Shown one piece after another: positions 59,107 through 64,000 of a stretch of 64,000 bases of DNA. The DNA comes from Costus lasius (taxonomy: Eukaryota > Streptophyta > Magnoliopsida > Zingiberales > Costaceae). The stretch lies in contig CM050446.2 of assembly GCA_027563935.2 (NCBI GenBank), forward strand, positions 121,970,499 to 122,034,498, written 5' to 3'. Position 1 is the stretch's first letter. Each line of letters opens with the position of its first letter. The notes under the pieces were generated by a model, which did no database searches, had not been told where the DNA came from, and worked only from the letters and a program-made list of their open reading frames with translations. A program made the translations under genes and the position numbers.

Positions 59107-59512
59107 GGGGAAATTTTTGCGGAGGGACACCCCTCCACAAAACTTGCGGAGGGGTCCCTCATTTTTAATTAAAAAATATTTTTTAAATTTTTTTTTAAAA
59201 AAAATATAGTATATATCAAGACTTATCCAATGGTATATATATTAGGGTATTTTAGATCTTGTATATATCTAAAATACCCTATACAAGATCACATATAAGA
59301 CAAAAGTACTATTCACTTTTGTCTTATATGTAATCTTGTATAACGTATTTTAGACATATACAAGATCTAAAATACCCCAATATATATACCATTAGATAGA
59401 TCTTAATGTATACTATATTTCTAAAAAAAAATTAAAAAAAATATTTTTTAATAAAAATGAGGGACCCCTCCGCAAAACTTGCGGAGGGGCACCCCTCAGC
59501 AAAAATCTAGCC
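59107..59512. mobile_element. Foldback MITE 1, MULE-type
   Basis: A 406-bp near-perfect palindrome. The ends GGGGAAATTTTTGCGGAGGG and, reversed, GGGGCTAGATTTTTGC resemble the MULE right-end hairpin. The arms continue through GGGGTCCCTCATTTTTA, AATGGTATATATATT and TAGATCTTGTATA, and meet near 59310. The flanks are CCAAATTCC and CCAAATTTC, a 9-bp duplication as in Mutator elements. Non-coding. Confidence 0.8.
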
Positions 59513-59521
59513 CCAAATTTC
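59513..59521. repeat. CCAAATTTC border word 4 (foldback 1 / foldback 2)
   Basis: 9-mer with one mismatch to the others. Confidence 0.75.
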
Positions 59522-59926
59522 AAGGAAATTTTTGCGGAGGGGTGCTTAATTTTGCATTTTAAAAGTTTTTTTTTAATTTTTTTTTTAGAAATGTTGTAGT
59601 CATCAAGAGCTATCCAATGGTATATATATTGGGGTATTTTAGATCTTGTATACGTCTAAAATACCCTATACAAGATTACATATAAAATAAAAATACTATT
59701 CACTTTTGTCTTATATGTGATCTTGTATAGGGTATTTTAGACGTATACAAGATCTAAAATACTCCAATATATATACCATTGGATAATTCTTGATGTCTAC
59801 AACATTTTAAAAAAAAAATTAAAAAAAAACTTTTAAAATAAAAAATTAAGCACCCCTCCACAACATTTGCGGAGCGGAGGGGCACCAAATATTTCTCCTG
59901 TTGCGGAGGGCACCAAATATTTCTCC
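59522..59926. mobile_element. Foldback MITE 2, MULE-type
   Basis: A second palindrome of about 405 bp. Its core (CAATGGTATATATATTGGGG, TAGATCTTGTATACGTCTAA) is almost the same as MITE 1, but it has different outer arms (GGGGTGCTTAATTTTGC / AATTAAGCACCCCTCC). The right end has a small duplication, CACCAAATATTTCTCC twice. The flanks are CCAAATTTC and CCAAATTCC. Non-coding. Confidence 0.77.
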
Positions 59927-59935
59927 CCAAATTCC
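59927..59935. repeat. CCAAATTCC border word 5 (right end of the array)
   Basis: Exact 9-mer that closes the tiled array; host DNA follows. Confidence 0.78.
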
Positions 59936-60254
59936 AGTCTGAAAACTACCAACTGACCAACTTTTTTTCCGAGCACCCGGTACCAAAGTTATAAAAGAAA
60001 TAAGGAGCAGGCAGCAGGTTGCTTCCTGCAAAAAAAAAAACAAAAACAGAGAATGTTTCACCCAAATGAATGCAGCAGGCAACTCAACGTTGCGATGGAT
60101 TTACAGGTTTGCTTTACATTTTCACCTCCCTTTTACTGCAGTGCTTCTTTCTCTGAACGTTCCCGCATTTCTAGCCCCAAAGAGGCCAACTCCCATTTCG
60201 TTTCTTAAAAAAAAAAGATTGTTTTTCTCACTTAATTTTGCTTCCATCCGCGAA
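59936..60254. other. 3' flank of the LEA_2 gene
   Basis: Non-element DNA between the MULE array and the LEA_2 stop codon. It should include the 3' UTR and poly-A signal of that gene; no other feature is seen. Confidence 0.5.
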
Positions 60255-61146
60255 TTAAAAGTTTAGTCCATCGACTCCGCACCGCTTGTAACTGAGCGAT
60301 TGCTTCCTGGGACTAATCAAAATCGCACAATCCACCGATGCCTGTTTATTTTAACAAAATAAAACAACAAAATTGTGGAAATTTTTTCATGGATATTCGT
60401 GGACTTTTTTGGAAAAAAAATGGGGGAGAATGAGGGAGAAATAGGGATGGAACCTGAACCCTAGGCGTGGAGATGCTGTGGACGAGGATCCTGGCGGCGA
60501 CGTCGCCGGTGAGGCGGAGATCGACGCGGTCGTTGAGCGCGGCGTCACGGACGAGGTCGAGGGCGTCCGCCTGGAGTACGTTGAAGCGGTCGACGACGAC
60601 GCGTGTTTGGATGAGGCGACGGCTGTGTGCCGGCTGCTCGAAACCCGGCACGGTCGCCACCCCGAGCGGCACGCCCCGGTACATCACGTCCAGCGACACC
60701 GCATCGTAGCGGATCCCCACCTTGTTGGGGTTGTCCGCCAGGAAGATCAAAGTGATGTTGAGCGAGAGGTAAGCCGCCGGCGGCGTCGGGGCAGCCATAC
60801 CAACGACCGCGCCGCCGAAGACGGCGGCGGGGGGAGCGGTGGCGGTGGGAGCGACGAGGAGGTACTGCACGCCTACTTGCTGGAGGTCGAACTGGGGTTT
60901 CTTGGGCTTGAGGACGAGGACGACGATGAGGGCGACGGCAACCGCGAGGAGTGCGAGGAAGGTGAGGAGAAGGAAGAGGCAGCAGCAGCAGCCTTTGAAG
61001 GAAGCGGACGAGTAGGAGGAGAAGGGTGTGCCGATGTAATGTCGCTGCCGGCGGGGATCGGGCGGAGTAGGGTACGATCGATAGTGGCCGTGGTGGTCGC
61101 CGTTAGCAAGGGGGTTGATGGTGGTAGTCATCGCCGCCGCTGGCAT
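60255..61146 (-). CDS. LEA_2/NDR1-HIN1-like membrane protein
   Basis: Two exons on the minus strand, 61146-60454 and 60341-60255, join in phase 0 at GT-AG to give 259 residues. The Pro/His-rich cytosolic N-terminus (1-50) precedes a Cys cluster (KGCCCC) and one transmembrane helix at about residues 55-79. After it comes KPKKPQFDLQQVGVQYLLV, then the LEA_2 domain at about 125-225 (LSLNITLIFLADNPNKVGIR, VMYRGVPLGVATVPGFEQPA, VDRFNVLQADALDLVRDAAL). Exon 2 adds the conserved tail DCAILISPRKQSLSYKRCGV and ends DGLNF. This matches Arabidopsis LEA hydroxyproline-rich glycoprotein family members with the same intron. The likely location is plasma membrane, with the LEA_2 domain outside; the biochemical role is unproven. 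It is the only complete, undamaged gene in the window. Exon 1 is very GC-rich. Confidence 0.92.
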
Positions 61147-61599
61147 CGGCCACCGTTCTTGCTTCTCAACAACTCCTACCGCTTCTTACCGCTGCGTTTA
61201 TTATTATTATTAATTTATTATTGCTTTCGTTTGAAGCGATGTCCTGGATCGAGCTCTTCTTGTCAACAATTTGGCCTTTTGGTTATTAAAGTGACGAGGC
61301 GGTGCGTTTTGGATCGGGGCTTTGATGTTGGCTTTTTCTCTGTGCTCCGTAGAGCGTATCGGCATCAAAGTATTGTATTAATTTTTTTGATATTTGGTAT
61401 TGGTATCAAATTTTAAAATAAAATATAATACCAGTATCAATACCAAATATTATTTTATCTAACTTTTTGAATTCTTGAAATATCCAAATATTATTTTATA
61501 CTTAAATAGTTAAGTTAACTAGTTAAGTTTGATCTAAGTACTATCTAACTTAATACAAATGATTACACTCTGAGTAAACTAATGGTTGTGTGCAATATT
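61147..61599. promoter_or_regulatory. Upstream region of the LEA_2 gene
   Basis: It should hold the promoter and 5' UTR. A (TTA)n microsatellite at about 61199-61223 lies some 55-75 bp before the start codon. Further out (61370-61470) are short inverted GGTATTGGTATC / ATACCAGTATCAATACC words. No sharper promoter call is justified. Confidence 0.45.
61592..61599. repeat. GCAATATT target duplication, left of hAT element
   Basis: Exact match to 63100-63107. Confidence 0.9.
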
Positions 61600-63099
61600 T
61601 AGGGTTAAGCATAAATCGGTAAATACTTATTTTTACCAAATTTAAAAGTAAAATCGGTTCGATAAATTCGGTAGCGGTAACGATAACGGTAATGAAATTA
61701 AGGATATTCGGTAATCGGTAATCGGTACGGTAAAAAAATTTTCGGTTCGATAAATTTACCAATTTTACCGAATATATATATTTTTAATTTTTTAAAAAAA
61801 TTGTTTTAAGCCGAGGCGTGACTCGTGAGATGTGAGTGTCGTCCGATTTTGACTTTTGAGATGTGAGGCGGGTGCCGGTGCCGCCATCGCGGCCGTTCCT
61901 TGACACCTTCAGGACCAACCTGAAGGGACCTTCCCGGATGACCCGCTCCGGCAATTCTGGAACTAAAGCGGCCCGCAGAGACTCGTCCTCGGACTCAAAT
62001 ACTTCCTGCCCATCCTTGACTGGGCGCCCACCTACAACTTCGGCCACTTCAAGGCCGACCTCATCGCCGGCATCACCATTGCCAGCCTCGCCATCCCGCA
62101 GGGCATCAGTTACGCCAAGCTCGCCAACCTGCCGCCCATCCTCGGCCTATGTGAGCGCCGCCATATATTCCACTAATATCGTATACCTTAACTTCCTTTC
62201 TCTTTTTTCCCAAGTGGATGATTGATTTAACGCTCGTAGATTCGAGCTTCGTGCCGCCGTTGGTGTGCGCCATGATGGGGAGCTCGCGGGACCTGGCGGT
62301 GGGGACGGTGGCCGTGGCCTCGCTTCTGATCAGGTCGATACTGAGCAACCAAGTGTCGCCGACGGAAGAGCCAGCATTGTACTTGCACTTGGCCTTCACC
62401 ACAACTTTCTTCACCGGCCTCTTCCAAGCCGCCTTAGGATTGCTCAGGTAAACTACTGAATTTTGACATATATATTCAGATCAAAATGTTCAGCTTCACA
62501 TAACCAAATCTAATCTTGCAGGCTCGGATTCATAGTAGATTTCTTATCCCATGCAACCATCGTAGGATTCATGGGCGGCGCCGCCACGGTGGTGTGCCTC
62601 CAGCAGCTGAAGGGGATGCTCGGCCTCCAGCACTTCACCACTGCCGCTGACCTCGTCTCTGTCATGAAATCTGTCTTCACACAAGTTCATCAGTTTCATT
62701 AAATTCATAATCACTCAATTCCTTCTCTTTTAATTACAAATTATTCAAATAATTAATAATCACTCTGTGCTTACGTGACATTTTCTCTCTTTTTTTCATG
62801 CAATGGAGGTGGGAGAGCGCTGTTCTTGGCTGCGGCTTCCTCTTCTTCCTAATTGATAAAAAAATTAATCACCTGCGGTTAACTTTGAAGAGTTTCCACG
62901 GCACTAATTGATTATTGATACTTGTAAAATCGGTAATTTATCCCATTTTACCGATCGGTAAATCGGTAAATTCGGTAATTTACCGATCGGTAATTTAATG
63001 TTCGGTAACGGTAACGGTAAAGAAAAAAAAAATTCGGTAAAGTCAGTAATCGGTAATTAGATAATCGGTAATCTGTAAATTACCGAATGCTCAGCCCTA
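61600..63099. mobile_element. Non-autonomous hAT element carrying a sulfate-transporter fragment
   Basis: A 1,500-bp element with an exact 8-bp TSD, GCAATATT. The ends are inverted: TAGGGTTAAGCATAAATCGGT at the left, and the reverse complement TAGGGCTGAGCATTCGGTAA at the right. Both are followed by subterminal arrays of CGGTAA/TTACCG words (61615-61780 and 62925-63085). The TAGGGCTGAGCA terminus and 8-bp TSD are typical of plant hAT elements. No transposase is present; the interior is a host gene fragment with introns, so this is a gene-capturing hAT element. Confidence 0.88.
61863..62860 (+). pseudogene. SULTR3: Captured 5' fragment of a group-3 sulfate transporter
   Basis: Exon a, about 61863-62150, begins VPVPPSRPFLDTFRTNLKG, then shifts frame (GTFPDDPLRQFWN) and meets TAA. 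It continues as LVLGLKYFLPILDWAPTYNF and ITIASLAIPQGISYAKLANL. Exon b is 62240-62447 (SSFVPPLVCAMMGSSRDLAV, LYLHLAFTTTFFTG) and exon c is 62522 to about 62692 (LGFIVDFLSHATIVGFMGGA). A piece of exon d is at 62804-62853 (WRWESAVLGCGFLFFL), after which similarity stops at the element's own sequence. The first introns are still GT-AG and phases match, so capture was from genomic DNA rather than cDNA. It covers only the first quarter to third of a H+/sulfate cotransporter of about 650 residues, lacks the STAS domain, and cannot make a transporter. Confidence 0.88.
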
Positions 63100-63107
63100 G
63101 CAATATT
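63100..63107. repeat. GCAATATT target duplication, right of hAT element
   Basis: Second copy of the 8-bp duplication. Confidence 0.9.
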
Positions 63108-64000
63108 TAAGATCAGTGTATTTTAGTGATGTTTGTAATTTGAGATATTATACTTTGATAAATATGTACAAAAATAGTTATATTTTTTTTATAAATTATT
63201 TTATAGGATGATTGTATTTTATAATTATATTGTTCTATAATGTATAACCTTTATAGAATAAGCTAAAACTGGTTTCAAATAAGATATAACATGTCTATTA
63301 TAAGGTAGAACTTGTTTGTTATAATGTAGAGTCCCTTTGTTTAAGGTAGAATTTTTATGACATAAGGTAAAACTTTTATATTAAGATATAACCTCTATGG
63401 AATCAAGTAGGACCTCCCCAGAATAATATATACAACATATATGTTTAAAGCACCACAATTAATTACCACTTATATAAACCAGACAAATTACAAAATATAT
63501 CACTGCTTATCAAAGTACCATAATTGTACCACAATCATAAACCAAAACAATTATATAAACCATGTCAATAAATAATAATTGTAATTGTTCCCACAACTAT
63601 CAAACAGTACAATCATTCAAGATATTTGCAGTCCGATGAGCAAGTCCAAGCAAGACAAGAATGTGAGGCAAGCATAAATTCCCAATCTTTTTAGAATGAG
63701 CAAGCGAGGAGATAAGAGTGCGTCCAGCGAGCGCATCCGATGAGCTCTAAGTGTAACGGGTAATTTTTCTTTTAACTAGAAATCTTGCACCGAGACCGGC
63801 AGAACTTCTTTCGAAGCCCCCAAGCCCTAATCTAAAGTGAAGTGTTCGGCTATGGACACTTAAGTGGAAGCACAAGGACACTCAATCACCCGCGTCCGAG
63901 AGGGATTCGGTGGCTCACCGCCCCTACAAGTACGCTCACAGAAGTCACACTACTAAAATCCCTCAGCCTGCACTCTTCACTCATCGTAATACCCAAATCG
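63108..64000. other. Intergenic right flank
   Basis: AT-rich sequence with weakly repeated ATAAGGTAGAACTT / AAGATATAACCT words at about 63230-63410. The tail is less AT-rich (63600-64000), with no frame, RNA gene or element end that I recognise. Confidence 0.4.

Noticed and set aside
60467..61416. Plus-strand 312-codon and 80-codon frames
   Set aside because: They are shadows of the GC-rich LEA_2 first exon on the minus strand.
63600..64000. Possible LTR or gene start at the right edge
   Set aside because: I could not find an inverted or direct partner, PBS, splice sites or a meaningful frame.

Overview
This is plant nuclear DNA, most likely from a monocot. Two host genes have plant-specific orthologues, introns are GT-AG, and the only intact gene has a very GC-rich first exon as in many monocots. 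Nearly everything else is transposable elements, several identified here by matching target-site duplications (TSDs).

Host genes. At the left (2365-5291, minus) are nine exons of a pinin-type splicing factor whose last exon(s) must lie beyond the left edge or be lost. At the right (60255-61146, minus) is an intact two-exon gene for a membrane-anchored LEA_2/NDR1-like protein. Between them only about 1.7 kb of non-element DNA survives (about 5292-6583, 18517-18572 and 59927-60254); the rest is a transposon nest.

The nest. Three large Mutator-like elements (MULEs) lie side by side: E1 (6584-18516), E2 (18582-26591) and E3 (26601-59097). E1 and E2 carry a FAR1/MuDR-type transposase and a convergent second gene made of an N-terminal DUF1985/plant-mobile-like domain, a coiled coil and a C-terminal Ulp1 (C48) protease, the architecture known from KAONASHI-type MULEs. 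E3 has two convergent copies of the protease gene and no transposase. All coding copies carry breaks. E2, E3 and two small foldback elements (59107-59512, 59522-59926) are tiled so that a 9-bp word, CCAAATTCC or a one-base variant, stands at all five borders. Subterminal and central parts of the MULEs are filled with short tandem repeats: 21-bp TATAAC-type units in E2/E3 and 84-bp units in E1.

Intron 1 of the left protease gene of E3 was hit by a Ty3/gypsy Athila-like element (27289-45662, TSD TATAA). This kept gag-protease but lost reverse transcriptase and integrase. It was in turn hit by a Ty1/copia element (30792-40016, TSD GGCAT) and by a copia-type solo LTR in the opposite orientation (41295-43492, TSD GAAGT). 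A truncated chromovirus pol lies at about 47720-50671. E1 holds another solo LTR (14516-16204, TSD AAACC) and a MITE (17512-17927).

Right flank. At 61600-63099 a 1.5-kb hAT-type element with an 8-bp TSD (GCAATATT) has captured the first exons of a group-3 sulfate transporter. Two further small insertions are proposed: a hAT MITE in a pinin intron (3950-4271) and a roughly 300-bp GC-rich insert at 846-1148.
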